DNA of 64,000 nt, taken from positions 310,001 through 374,000 of the forward strand of contig CAJNDS010002326.1 in NCBI GenBank assembly GCA_905221605.1. The letters run 5' to 3'. Made by a program: the position numbers and the translations under genes. This stretch comes from Symbiodinium natans. Taxonomy: Eukaryota; Sar; Dinophyceae; Suessiales; Symbiodiniaceae. A model generated the notes under the pieces. The model did no database searches and was not told the origin of the DNA. It worked only from the letters and a program-made list of their open reading frames with translations. Below are positions 1 through 11,899 of this stretch, piece after piece (the first letter of the stretch is position 1; every line of letters starts with the position of its first letter).

Positions 1-177
1 AGGCAGATTAATACGACGATGGTTGTCGGCTTAGGGTTGGCTGACAGCAGACATCGTCTGGGCCCGGATGGGCCAAGACCTTGCCTAGCTTTCGCGGGAC
101 TTTCACGAATTTGGATGCAGGGCTTTTCAGATCGCGTGCTTTGCAAAATTCGAGGAGTTTGAAGCTCTGGGCAAACA

Positions 178-375
<198 letters not shown>

Positions 376-2345
376 TTGTTTTTTTCGCTTGCGCAGCGGG
401 AAGCGTGCAATCTGGCTATGAGCGCATTTTGTCATGCAACTGCGGAATTCGAACCTGTACGCCTGCAGACTGCCGGCAAGTGCCAAGCACTTAGCAAGAT
501 ACCTCGACAGCAAGGACGGCAGAAAACATAGGTTACCTAAAGGCTTTGCGAAAGTATATTTCTGCTTGCGCGAGCACCATCGCGGACTTTTGAGCTACGC
601 CTTCAAATGTCCGCTCTGGTTTGAAAAATGCGAAACCTGTGGATCGCGGCCCAGATAGACCAAGTTAGCAACAGCATTCTGGACCGCAGTGGCACTTCGC
701 TGAGGCGTGGGCTATGCACAAGTAAAGCACCTGAGATCCATAATGTGCCATACACCAGCCCAAGCCATTGCATTCTTGCTGTCGTAACGACATACAGAAG
801 TTACACAAGCAGTGCAACACTGGATACATGGTGTGACATGAGGCATGTCTATGCAAAGTCAGCATACAATGAGTCCAGTCGAGGGGTGATGCCTCGTCGC
901 TGAGCAAGGCACATTCACTGTCGACGCAATCATCGCAGAGACTCCCGTGCCCAGCAGCGCGAAAAGTCCATGCGGCCTGCCGGGGTCCGAAAGGTACGAT
1001 ATGGTACGATCAAACTAGGATCTTGAGATGCGCAAGCTGCGTGCAAAATGCGAGCAAGCCCTTGGGACCCGGCAGCTGCAGCCGCTCAATACCAGCAACG
1101 TGAGCTGCCAGGACCAGCGGCAGCACTATCAGCAAATGCCTCGCTTGAATGAGATCTGCAAGGGTCGGAGCTCAAGGCAGTGCAAAGCACGCAGGATCTC
1201 GTCTCCAACATCTTTTCACCTCTCAAGATGCCAAGACTGCTCACTTGCCCACGGATTTCTTAATGTGATATTCAAGCCGCACTGTGGAGCCCTGAGTCAC
1301 AAGTCAGGCAAAAGCATATGAAATGCAGTTGAGATACCACAAGCTGATCCAGGAGAAGAAGTGAGCCAGGAAGGAAGCATTTTGCTTCAAGTGGCCAAAG
1401 ATCCAGCGAAACAATACCTCTCTACATGCGAGGCAGTACATGCTTCACCCATTCTCATCAGCTCGCGAGGTGCTGTTCGGTATGGACATAGCATACAAGA
1501 CTGTATGGAGTCGGCACCCTTTGTGAACGATGTGTCTTAACTCGGTATGACTGGGAGGTGTGAATCTTGCTGCCTGATAGGCCGTGTAGCCCACAGCTGC
1601 AGAAAGTGCCAGAGCAAAGCCAACAACCTGTCCAGCAGCAAATGCGAAAGGCTCATAAAAGAATACAAGTAGAAACGTAACAATGTCAGGGTAACACCTT
1701 CACATGGCCTGGAGTTGATGCCGCGGGCCTGTGCTGCCTCGGCATTCTGCCGGCTTACTGCACGGGCATTCTACGGTTGCTGTGCGTTCTCGATATTCCG
1801 CACTCTCGCATGACTTTCAGAACCCTGTCCCCAAACCTTTTGTAAGCGCACGGCGTCCGTCATCCCACCTGAGACCGCTGGCCAAGAACGATCCTGGCGT
1901 TGCTCGAACGAGCCAGAATAAAAAACCATGAACGGTGGACTCAGCAGAACTGGAGTAGGCGATGATCCCCAACCAAGGAACAAGGGTGCCAAAACTGCCC
2001 AACTAAACTAAGCAAATCTCTGCTGCATTGTTCAGAACAGAAGGACTCAACAGAAACATGGCCTGCAAGGGAGAGCATCACGCCAAGCAGCCGCTCCACA
2101 CACACCGCCTGTGCTTCAAAATCATGGCATCTACTCTACCCTGGTTGCGCTTTCTTGCTGTGTTGGATCTGCATGCTGCTCTGTTGACAAGAATGTGCAA
2201 TCCAGTCCAGTCACCGCTGAAGGCCGACTTGACTTGACATGTGACTCAAGAAGCTGTGCAGGAACAAGCTCAGAAGCCTCCCCAAAGAGTTGCACGCTCG
2301 CAACGTACACAAGAGCCTCGAATGGAATCACTGCTTGGTGTTGCC
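376..2345. other. No gene recognised
   Basis: Mixed-composition sequence with only short unrelated open frames on both strands. I see no repeat structure, RNA gene or recognisable domain here. Exons of an intron-rich gene could be present but cannot be supported from sequence alone. Confidence 0.5.
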
Positions 2346-2413
2346 GTCATGCACGCGTTCAGACGTGCTTCCCAAAGACGTCATGCACGCGTTCAGACGT
2401 GCTTCCCAAAGAC
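2346..2413. repeat. 34-bp tandem duplication
   Basis: Two adjacent identical copies of a 34-bp unit that begins GTCATGCACGCG and ends CCCAAAGAC. Confidence 0.95.
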
Positions 2414-2515
2414 GACATGACTCAAAACCGAGGAGCTACGGAGACTTGGAACACCGCGTTCGTAAGGCGCAGGTCTATGAAGCTGGCACTCAAGAGCCAA
2501 GCGTAGTTGTAGCCC

Positions 2516-3274
2516 ATGAGGAGCAGGGCCTCAAACTCAAGATTCCCCACCAACAAACAAACGATTCACATCCTTCTCCTTGCAAGTTGGCGGCAAAGGG
2601 CAACGCCACAAGGCGCGGCCGCTGCGAGAGTATTGCACGGGTGCCTGTGGATGATGGGCAAGCAAGCTCCTGCGATCGCGGATGGTTTAAGGATGCAAGG
2701 GCAGGCAAATGCAGCTGAGAACCAAAAAACACTGCTTCTGAACGGCGATTCAATCACTCGGATTGAGAAAGAACTAAATTCCAGTCACCCGCAAGTCCTC
2801 TTGCTGGGAGCCGGTGCTTCCAAAATGCGGCACAAACCTCGCGGAACAAACATGAACAGATCACACTCGCTCAAGAAGCTTTTGCCTCCAACTTTCCGAA
2901 AGTTAATTCGTCCGGTGTGCAGCAGCCCCCCGAGGTGGCATAGGGCCAGGTTCAGCAACGGCGAAGCATGGTGCCCAGGAGCCGCACGCTGCAGTGCCTC
3001 ATGGATGCGGCACTCAAAACCAATGCTTTTGGGGGGGGTTGGGGAAGCTCGCTTCGTCGACGAAGTTGCTTTGCATCGGCATGCCCATGTTGCGGTCAAG
3101 CTTGGCAAAACCCTGCCTGCAGGAGCTCGCCTTATTTTTCTAAGGCCAGCGGGTTTTTCACATGTCGCACACAAAACCATGAAAGCCAAGAAGCCATTGA
3201 GGCAATACAAAGCGCACGAGCTGATGGCCGCCACGTATGCCAATCCCGTCTTCATGGGGGTTGTCCTGAACTGA
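2516..3274 (+). CDS. Hypothetical open frame, 252 codons
   Basis: An uninterrupted frame that is long for its base composition. The translation has no recognisable domain, membrane segment or signal peptide, and long frames also run across the same bases on the opposite strand. The last 70 residues have the most protein-like composition. It is recorded because of its length only; the start is simply the first ATG and nothing indicates a function. Confidence 0.2.
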   Translation: MRSRASNSRFPTNKQTIHILLLASWRQRATPQGAAAARVLHGCLWMMGKQAPAIADGLRMQGQANAAENQKTLLLNGDSITRIEKELNSSHPQVLLLGAGASKMRHKPRGTNMNRSHSLKKLLPPTFRKLIRPVCSSPPRWHRARFSNGEAWCPGAARCSASWMRHSKPMLLGGVGEARFVDEVALHRHAHVAVKLGKTLPAGARLIFLRPAGFSHVAHKTMKAKKPLRQYKAHELMAATYANPVFMGVVLN

Positions 3275-3357
3275 GATAGAATACCATGGGCAATCCCACA
3301 GTGCAATGCATGTACACTCCCGGGTACACCTAAGGACTAAGCCGGTCGTCACTGCTC

Positions 3358-3732
3358 ATGCAAAGGGCTTGGCCATGGCTGGCTGCTGGAAGTGAAGAGG
3401 AAGCGCATTGTTGGCACAAGAAGGTTGTTCGAATCATGCAAGACCTATTGCATTTCCTTCCTTGCACAAGAGCGCACTTGCTCTGCGCAAATTTGCAAGA
3501 TGACATGGGAAAGCTGACAACCACCATCAACTTCGTTCATGCTGTCAAACGTGCAGTTGCAAAGCTGCCTTTGACAGCTTCGGACGTGACTACCTTGCGG
3601 AAACACGTCACAAGAAAGACGACATGCCGAACGGTTTCAACCTTCCCTTACAGCGTTTCTTGGACAATCTTCCCGGTGGCACCAATGTGCTTGAATTTGC
3701 ACGTTAACATTCCTCAGGATACCGAAGAATAA
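3358..3732 (+). CDS. Hypothetical open frame, 124 codons
   Basis: A frame with mixed hydrophobic and basic composition and several possible helices, for example around MQDLLHFLPC and VKRAVAKLPL. It has no known family signature and ends in TAA. It follows the 252-codon frame by about 80 bases in the same orientation, so the two could be pieces of one split gene, but no convincing splice pair links them. Confidence 0.2.
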   Translation: MQRAWPWLAAGSEEEAHCWHKKVVRIMQDLLHFLPCTRAHLLCANLQDDMGKLTTTINFVHAVKRAVAKLPLTASDVTTLRKHVTRKTTCRTVSTFPYSVSWTIFPVAPMCLNLHVNIPQDTEE

Positions 3733-4216
3733 CCTCAAAATCAGGGTTGTCGGATGCGGAACCGAATTACGGAACCAAAACGGTTAGGCGAGGCAGGTTG
3801 CAAGTAGGCTAGAGGATGAAAAGCTGAAACATTCACAAAACAAAAGATTAGCTGCTGCTGATGAATAATCACCTCGAGTAGATTCGTGTTTTGGGGTAAG
3901 CCATATCAACAACGGCTCCCAGGCTTAGAGACGAATGAACTATTCAAGCATATTCAAGCTTTATATGGGCTTCGCAACAGCCACCTTTTCACTAACACGT
4001 GGGTTATATAGGCCCACTGGTCATTGTTTACCCCTCCCCCCCCCCTGCAGTTCAGTTTTTTGGCCCTCCTGGGCATTTTCTTTCTGGCCCTTACCAAGGA
4101 AAACATTCTTGATGGAATAATTTAATTGTGGGCACTAGAACTATGGGCGTGGGGTTTCCTCATCCTTCATTCTGCACACCTCCTGAAAAGATATCTGTCC
4201 TTGCGAGGTTGCCAAG

Positions 4217-6400
4217 ATGTCGACCTGGCAAGTACATTTGCGAGGTTGCCAAGATGTCACACCGAAGCCTGAACAGAGGGTGCATTCTGTTGGAAGATGT
4301 TCCTGGCCAGCGGATGAAAATGTGCGTGGTGATGAAAGACAAGGCCCTACGCATGCTGGAGATGACAGTGACTCTGTGCTGGAAAAGGAGAAAAGAGCGC
4401 CGGAGGTTTCGCCGGAGGAGGTCGACACGTCTGGATCCTTTTCTGGAGTTGCAGGCCGTCTTTCTGCTATGCTGAGGAGACATTGATATGGACTGGTTGC
4501 TCAGCTGGGAACGTCATCTTCTTCGAGGCGGACTGGGAAGGTTTTTTGACAGTACGCTGGGATATCCTGGCGAGGGGCCAACTTCGGCCAAGGCCCAAAG
4601 AAGGCTGGATCTGGCAATGAACTGGATCAACGAGGACAAGTTGGATCTTGTTGAAGAAAAAGAGACGTTGGGATCGTGCACGAAGGTTGGATTTTAAAAA
4701 GGGAGTCTGTTGCTTTGGTGGAAAGGCTTTAGGGAGAGACAAAGGAAGCTGCGTCTTAGGGCTAGGAGTGGATTGTGTCAACAAAGAATAGCCCAAGGCA
4801 GGAGGTCTTTCTCTGAGGGGGAAAGAGGCGGTGGACTGCTGGTTTTCTGGCGCGGAACTGTCAAGGACAGATTGTCTAGAAATTCAAGGAGTTGTTGTAC
4901 CACAAACAAGGGTACTTCAGAAGGTTTTTCCGTTGTGTAGGACCATGGGCGTTCAACTGTGCGAGCTGGTATGGATCTTGATGAGGCTGAGAATCGGAGA
5001 GGGATCTGTTTCTGTTACAGGTCGTGCCACTCCCGGATTGCAAGTTCAAACACACTGACGAGCCGATTATTCTGAAGTCGTACTGGTGCAAGTATTACAC
5101 AACAGGAAGACCCTGCTTTGAGGGTGAGAGGTGTCAATCCTCACACGACACAGCTGGCGTATTATGTCATCGGTGGAGAAACACAGGGATGGGCCAGTGT
5201 GGAGATTTATGCGCCTTTCAACATGATCGTTTTCTGCAACAGGAGGACGAGTCTGAAGAGGAAACGAGGGCATTTGAAATGCTCACTGAAGCGATTCGTA
5301 TTATGCCCAATGGAACCGACAATGTTGATAGGTGGGAGGGAGAAGCAACTTTTTCAGCTTCTCGGTATTTCTGGAGACAGTGAAATGATGAACGGTGCCT
5401 GGATGTCGCGAACAGACGGGTTGCTATCCGTGTTGGACCTATCTGGCTTGGTTCAAGAACACAACGTTACGACCGTTACGATTGAGGAGATAGAGGATTG
5501 GACAAATTCTTTTCGGATTTGGGCAGAGAAGGCGCATCTGGGTCGAGAGTCGGTGACAGAGCCTTCTCCCAAGAGAGAGAAGAAGGCAAAGGAGGAGGAG
5601 CCAAAGGACCGATCCCCGGAACGCAACGAGTCTGTGCCCATGGACACGGAGGATGAAATTGAAGATCTGGAGGAGTTTCTGGAGGAGCCCGCCAAGGATG
5701 GGGACGTTCCACCGGAAGAGAACCCTCCTGAAGTTGAAAACAAGAAGACAGGAAAGAAGAGGAAGGCTGCTGCTGTTGAGAGCTCAAAGTCCTTTGTTAC
5801 GCCGGCAACGAAGAAATGCAGAAGTCGGCGGATGGATCTGCTGTGAAGAAGGTTAAAGCTGTTCCGAAGAGCCAAAGCTCTGACGGTGGTGGAGATGATT
5901 TCCCACAAGGTGTCAAGATGATGCCTGTTTATACGCCTGTGCGATGTAAGAGCAAGGAGGAGCCAAAGAGTCGTTCGACACCGGCTTCGAGCTCAGTGCT
6001 TCCAGATTCTGGGCGAGCAGATGGTTTTCCAGCGCCGGCTGTCTTTGGATGATGCGAATTGCCCACCCTCTCTTGACTACCGAGAATCTGGAGGACATTC
6101 TGGTTCACTCCCGCCGGATACTGGAGGTTCGCCGCGTGGAAGTGAATCGTACAAATCGACTTGGTGTGGATGTATTCTGCTGGTGAGAATTTCTGGAGCG
6201 CTGGCCGAATGGTTCACAACTGGCGGTGGAAGAACTGGCGTCTTTCTGTGGGCGGTTTTTCTGGCGTGAAAATTCCGCTGGAGTGCCACCGATGACGCTG
6301 AACTTGTTTGGTTGGAAAAGGGCCAATTATTCGGGAGTTTGGATGGTGTGGAGTGGAAGATAGGGTTTTGGTTTAGATCCTGTAGCCGCTCAGGCAGTGT
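4217..6400 (+). pseudogene. Broken coding region with paired CCCH zinc fingers (gag-like or RNA-binding)
   Basis: Coding-like sequence passes between all three plus frames. In order: an acidic segment (4217-4486), a basic/acidic segment with one internal stop (4488-4940), two zinc-finger motifs (5024-5383), a very acidic stretch followed by a basic KKRK-type nuclear-localisation-like cluster (about 5380-5846), and a Ser/Lys-rich tail (5816-6052). A further open stretch (about 6049-6350) has one stop. The first finger (about 5083-5143) fits C-x8-C-x5-C-x3-H exactly; the second ends WRNTGMGQCGDLCAFQH with looser spacing of the first Cys. CCCH fingers usually bind RNA. A 21-bp motif is also duplicated at 4201 and 4238. 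The frame changes suggest a decayed gene or retroelement gag; unrecognised introns are the alternative. Confidence 0.4.
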
Positions 6401-6589
6401 CAAACCCGCGGACGCGCTTACAAGTCCTCCGTTTTGGGTTTAAAGATCCTCAATGGGGATATTAGGAAAGATGGCTACGGACCACCCAACGAGGCGTAAA
6501 AAGATAAGGGCTACGGATCGCCCATGAAGCGTAAAACTCTTGCGGCGGCCGCAAGGGTGTCCCAGGCAACCTGGGACAGTGGGAGTGCG

Positions 6590-6850
6590 GAGATGTAGTT
6601 GGATGTTGGAAAGGGTTGCAACAACCCGTAACATGTTTGGCTCAAGATGGCCACGGGAGCCATCAGCAGGATTAGGGTCTGGGGGCGTTGGTACTAGGAC
6701 CCGCGGTTGGGTTGTTGGTTTAGGCCTTGGTAACCTGCACTACCTCTTCAGGGAGTAAAGGGTTGTTGGGTTTCAATCCCAAACATCTGGAGCCCCTTAC
6801 GGGGTGATATTATTGGTACCTTCTCCCCCTTTGCGGTTCCCCCACATAGG
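6590..6850 (+). repeat. Dispersed repeat family D, copy 1, with leader-like motif
   Basis: About 260 bases that recur in reverse orientation at 10,395-10,690. Positions 6626-6646 read CCGTAACATG followed by TTTGGCTCAAG, matching 17 of 21 DinoSL positions at the correct spacing, and an ATG follows immediately. Homology with the other copy extends upstream of this motif, so it is internal to the family rather than at its edge. Confidence 0.7.
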
Positions 6851-7012
6851 GTTTAGGGTTTAGAGTTTAAGGTTAGGGTTTAGGGTTTAGTGTTTAGGGT
6901 TTCTAGCCCCTGTGGCGCGGTTGTGGGCTGGTCTTAACTTAGGGTTTCGGGTTTTAGAGTTTTGGGTTTAGGGTTAGGGTTTAGGGTTTAGGGTTTAGGG
7001 TTTAGGATTTAT
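6847..7012 (+). repeat. Degenerate TTTAGGG telomere-like repeats
   Basis: Two short clusters of TTTAGGG and close variants (6847-6902 and 6943-7012) separated by about 40 bases. They are shorter and more decayed than the arrays after 25.7 kb. Confidence 0.9.
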
Positions 7013-7924
7013 ATATGCTAGCATATACTACATAATGTACATACTACAGCATGTTTCGGGTCTAACAGGGGCGTCTTGTGGGTCTCTAGCACACTAGTAT
7101 ATAGTCTATAGTGTTTTGTCTATACTTACTATAAAGCCGGTGTGCTCTGTATTCGTACAATGTGCTGCGGATTGCTGCGGTAGACGGTCCACTCGACCCC
7201 TCTCGCGTGCCTCTTCTGGCGCCTGCCCGCAGAGCCGCCGACCCACCCCTGGCAAGCATCATGAGACCCTCGTTCCCTGGCTCGGCGGCATCTCATAATC
7301 ACCAAACGGTCCAGCTTAATTTGAACATAGCCGCATGTTTCTAAATCGTCCAAGCCAATCTAAGTCAAGCGCAATCAAATAATCGTGCAAAATAGTTCAG
7401 GATCTTGGGGATAGGACTAGGGGGACCCTTGCCGATATAGACCCTCTGAATAAGGTCAGAGACAGAAGAGGGTTAAGAAGGGCTCCCCTTTAAGGGTCTC
7501 CCTTATCCTACCTCGGAGGATCCTCAGGAATAGTTATATGGGAACGAGGGATGGCAACTAACTAAAATGGAATCATCTTGAATCTAAATCAAGAGGGCGC
7601 AAGAGTTCTATGTCGGTTGGGTTTGGCGTAGCTGCCCTCGAAAAAATCAGCGAAGATTCGTTCGAATTTCATCAACGCATCCTCCAAAATCCTAGAAGCC
7701 AAGTTTCACAACAGTCACATCCAATTCTTTATTTGCCCCAGACACAAACCCAAATTGCATAGCCCCGCAAGCCCACGCCCCCATAGCTGCCCCCCAAAGC
7801 GATGTTTGGCCTTGGTCCTCCGCCAACCCGACGCGCGCACCGTTGCTGCAAGAGGACTTGCGGTAAGCAGCAGCGACTCCGAAACTCTGCCAACAAGCAA
7901 CTCATCGATCATCAGTCGTCAATC
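7013..7924. other. No gene recognised
   Basis: An AT-rich start full of TATACTA-type words grades into mixed sequence. Only short open frames occur and none resembles a known protein. Confidence 0.5.
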
Positions 7925-8019
7925 CTTAAACATCAATATCAATCATCATCATCGTCATCATCATCATCATCATCATCATCACTAGCAGCATCATCTCTCC
8001 TCCTCCTCCTCCTCATCCC

Positions 8020-8072
<53 letters not shown>
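7925..8072. repeat. (TCA)n trinucleotide repeat
   Basis: Two runs of TCA/CAT triplets interrupted near 7980-8018 by a CTC-rich stretch. They produce spurious poly-His, poly-Ser and poly-Ile frames. Confidence 0.97.
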
Positions 8073-8073
<1 letters not shown>

Positions 8074-8344
8074 CATCTCACTTCAGACTGGCTTGGACCA
8101 ACATTGCACCTAACATGCACAACGCCTCGCCTAAAGCTGTTCCGCAATCTTCCACATGCAGCGAAACCATGTTGCCCTGCAGAAGCAACAAGCCCCCCGC
8201 AGCCGTTGAGCATCATCTTCACTCTCATCCTCACCGTCAGCTCCAGAATCCGCTCCGTAAGCACAAACGACGGTGCGCAGCAGGAAAAGGAACGAGAAGA
8301 GCCCCAAAAAAACAGAGGAAGTTGAAGTAGAAGAAGGCGAACGA

Positions 8345-8690
8345 AAATCAACGATGATGATGATGATGAGGATGACGATGATGATGACGATGATGAGGAC
8401 GACGATGATGATGATGATGATGATGAAGACGATGACGATGACGATGACGATGATTTTGATGATGATGATGATGATGGTGGTGATGATGATGATGATGACG
8501 ATGAAGATGAAGATGAAGATGAAGATGAAGATGAAGATGAAGATGAAGATGAAGATGAAGATGAAGATGAAGATGAAGACGATGATGATGATGATGACGA
8601 TGACGATGATGATGATGATGATGATGATGACGATGAAGAAGATGATGATGATGATGATGACGACGATTATCCTGACAACTGGTTACGATG
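8345..8690. repeat. (GAT)n/(GATGAA)n repeat
   Basis: About 345 bases of GAT triplets, with a central GATGAA hexamer run at 8495-8578. A poly-Asp/Glu frame is open on the plus strand but is explained by the repeat. With the TCA run at 7.9-8.07 kb it forms a pair of complementary trinucleotide tracts in opposite orientation. Confidence 0.97.
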
Positions 8691-9338
8691 ACCATCATCA
8701 GGAAGGTAATGATGATGCTCCATAATAACAGCGAGCGTCAGTTGGTGACGACTGAGAACCTGGCCTGGACTCAGACTTGTCCCCCCCGCAGCTTGCAGGC
8801 TTGGCCGCCCTTCCTCAGAGCAGCCAGCAGTGATAACAACGGCGGCGACGACGACAGCGACGTGACAATGATGATAACGCCGACAATGACAATGGCTTGA
8901 GATTGCCGACAGTGACGATGACAATGTACCGCCGAGGATGTTGCTGATGGCGAGGGTGTAAAATCAATGCTCCTCCAAAATTGACTGTTCTGCGCGCGCG
9001 CGACATTTAGCCAGTCCAGATTGGCAAGCGAGGCGGCTTCCACCCGCGTGGAGAACCAAAGGCCTTGCAGCGGCAACCTCCTCCAAAAGTCATGTCTGCG
9101 TAGGTCACGTCCTTGGCCGGTCACGCAAGGTGAGGAAAGGGGCCGTGTTAAGGCGTGGGCAGCTGTTGCTACTCTAAAGCCAGACCTTGGCGCCGATGAT
9201 CTGAGAGGCTGCCAATGACCAACATTGCAACAAGGTTCGTCTCAGCTTCCGGCCGAAGCAAACTGCTTCCATCTGTGAGCTGCACAGGCAAGTCTGCAAT
9301 GAAGCAACTCTCGATGAGGTTTATGTCATCACCCTCAC

Positions 9339-9575
9339 AGCAGTCAAATGGAACTCAGCTTCTGAAACATGAACGCTAGCAACATGCTTCTGCAGCGCAA
9401 AGCGGCCGTGACTCAACCGACCAACTAAGGCACCGACATCAATCTCCAAGTTCACCTCCACAATAGGGATCGGATGGCCAAACTTTCCCATCAAGACCTG
9501 CAGCTCGCGGTGAATCAAGAAGGGGTCAACATCCTTCGCGCGGCGCCTCTCCAGCAACTTGGAAAGCTCGGTGGC
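9339..9575 (-). CDS. Possible internal exon, 79 codons, unknown protein
   Basis: On the minus strand a CCCCCGCAG acceptor is followed at 9575 by an open frame starting ATELSKLLERRR. The frame closes at 9339 just before a GTGAGG donor, with both junctions in phase 0. The product is amphipathic and contains HRELQVLMGKFGHPIP. I do not recognise the family and found no partner exons. The strongest support is the pair of in-phase splice signals around protein-like sequence. Confidence 0.3.
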
Positions 9576-10394
9576 CTGCGGGGGCCACTGCATTTCAACC
9601 CTCACAGCACGTCAAGGCACATACGCCAAGCTCAGCAGGGCACGGCACGAGCTGGCCTTGCACGCCCAACATCCTAACCCACCATCCTCAACGGCAGAAA
9701 GAAAATCCGTCTCTAACTATCTGGAACACGTGCCATGGATTGCCGCGGTGTTTGGGTGTACTAAAACGTTTTACTTGGGTGTTGGCAGGATTCCTAAAAC
9801 AGGAGGTTAAAAATGCAGTAAAGAACTACTTCGATTTATACTCAATTTGGGGATTCGGGGTTAATTGACATCGTACTTCAGCGTCGACTTTGACCTGTCC
9901 TGGCATTGGCTTCTATACATCCACTTCTTGTTCCACATCCTTATACCAGTGTTTTGGGCATAAAACGCTGTAAATACCAGTGTTTTGGGCACGGTCGCGA
10001 AAGGCATGGACGCTTGTGACAGTTCCACATCCTTGCATACGTTGCACAAAGAGGTGAAAACGCTGTAAATACCAGCGTTTTGGGCATGGGCGCAATATGA
10101 TGACGTTCTTATGCCCCCTCCAACCCCCCCCCCCCCATAAGCCCTGAAACGCCGGAAACCTCGCGGACAGGCCATAGATTGCCGAAAACCTCGCGGCAAT
10201 CTACGGCCCGTGTTTCAACTACATCCCCACACTACCCTGTCGAGCCACCACTGACTCAGTACTCGGCCTGGAGGAGATAGTTCCCAGCGTACGCTCCACC
10301 ATTGCAGACCCATCATCTACCAGCGCGCCAGTTTTCAGACCATCTTTCTCTGCCAAATTTCCAGTAATCTCTGACGCACCCGTGGGGCATTCCC

Positions 10395-10690
10395 AGGGAA
10401 CCACAAGGGGGAAAAGGAACCAAAACATCACCCCTTAAGGCTCCAGAGTTTTTGGGATTGAAACCCAACAGGTATCAACAAAGGCCAGCGGGGTCCAGCG
10501 CAGGTTACAGTACCAAGTCCTAAGCCAATAACCCAACCGCGGGTCCTAGTACCAACACCCCCAAACCCTAGGACTGGAGCCTGCGGGCCTACCTTTTCTT
10601 CTCCAGAGGCTGATGGCTCCCGTGGCCATCTTGAGCCAAACATGTTACGGGTTGTCCTTTCCAACATGTGACTACATCTCCGCACCCTAA
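10395..10690 (-). repeat. Dispersed repeat family D, copy 2 (inverted)
   Basis: Reverse-complement counterpart of 6590-6850, retaining the same 21-nt leader-like motif (10,630-10,650 on the minus strand) without change. It is flanked at 10,680-10,715 by a few CCCTAAA words, mirroring the TTTAGGG words beside copy 1. Confidence 0.7.
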
Positions 10691-10719
10691 ACCCTAAAAC
10701 CGTAAACCCTAAAACCAAC

Positions 10720-11480
10720 CCACAACGGGGGGGGGTACCATTGGGAAGGGGGGGGGGGCAGCCCGCCACCAGCATCATATATACAAAGGTTGCCGCCAGT
10801 TCCGATACGGCTCAATGGCAGGAGGGGTGCCCCCACAACCCCCCCCCCCCCCAACCCAGACCTTTTCGGAGGCTCGCAACCCTCCTAAAACCTACTGAAG
10901 ATACTGTTTTGGGCGCCCCAGCCAGCATCATGAGCATCATTGGCGCTCCGGCCCCCCCGAAAAACCCCGGTGAGCATCAAGATTTCGGTCTTCCGGTACC
11001 TCCGTTGAAAAATTGAGAAAATCTTGTTGCTCGCAGGACGCATTTTTGGGCGGTGCTGCCGAAATAGGGGTGCAGCTGATGCTCATGATGTAAAACTCGA
11101 GAAAAATACGGATTTGGCTGGAGGGGAGCGTGCTTCCGAAGGAAAGGCGGGAGCCAGGCCAGAGGCTATGGCCTTCGGCGGCACCCGAGGGCGTTGCCCG
11201 ATTCAATGGCTGCCGCCAATGCCGGCGACCCCAACAGGGGCTGGCAGGACATCCAACAGCCTTGCTACGGCTGTTCGTACCACGACTACTCGTTGTAGTA
11301 GTCATGGAAGGTATTCGTTGTAGTAGTCGCAGTAGCAGTAAAAGGAATAGTTCTGGAAGATAGTCAATATGGCATCGACCATCAAGATGGGACACATGTT
11401 TCGGTATGCATCGATTGATTTGTGGCTTGCAAGTGACCGACCCCTGTTGCACCCATGTTGTACATCCCAGAACCAAACGT
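10720..11480. other. No gene recognised; G- and C-homopolymer runs
   Basis: Runs of eight or more G (near 10,725-10,758) and a long C run (near 10,838-10,853) are followed by mixed sequence with short frames on both strands. No family is recognisable. Confidence 0.5.
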
Positions 11481-11487
11481 ACTTTGA

Positions 11488-11898
11488 GTGATCACATTCC
11501 GTTCGACACGGACTCTAATCATCCGCGACGTTTCCCTGGTCACCTTCCCCACTTCCTTGGACTACGAGAAGCTTCCTTCAGGCACCATGGATGCAAGCAG
11601 AGTCTCGGAGAATGGCGAGGGGCACTACATCTTGGATGCCATCATCGGTGATGGTGTCAAGAGCACCCAGGGCGGCATGGGTGTGGTGAACCTGCAGAGT
11701 GGATTCATCGCTGACGAGATCAGAGACTCTCAGGCGGGGTGGCAGGGGCGGAGGTCGGTGTTCAGATCGCTGTCCGGTGTAGGGCAGTGTAGGGGGCAGT
11801 GTACGGAAGATGGAAATGTCTTCCGTTGGAGCGCCTTCCGTAGTCAAATAGTGTCAATTCTTGAGATGTGCTTTTTAATAACCGAATTGGTCTGCTAA
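11488..11898 (+). CDS. Hypothetical open frame, 136 codons
   Basis: The first 80 residues (beginning MITFRSTRTLII, with GEGHYILDAIIGDGVK in the middle) look protein-like; the rest does not. There is no known domain. A competing frame of 89 codons runs on the opposite strand over the same bases. It may be one exon and its neighbour read through. Confidence 0.2.
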   Translation: MITFRSTRTLIIRDVSLVTFPTSLDYEKLPSGTMDASRVSENGEGHYILDAIIGDGVKSTQGGMGVVNLQSGFIADEIRDSQAGWQGRRSVFRSLSGVGQCRGQCTEDGNVFRWSAFRSQIVSILEMCFLITELVC

Positions 11899-11899
11899 G

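Noticed and set aside
8273-8725. Poly-Met/Lys frame and poly-His counterpart
   Set aside because: Explained by GAT/GAA triplets.
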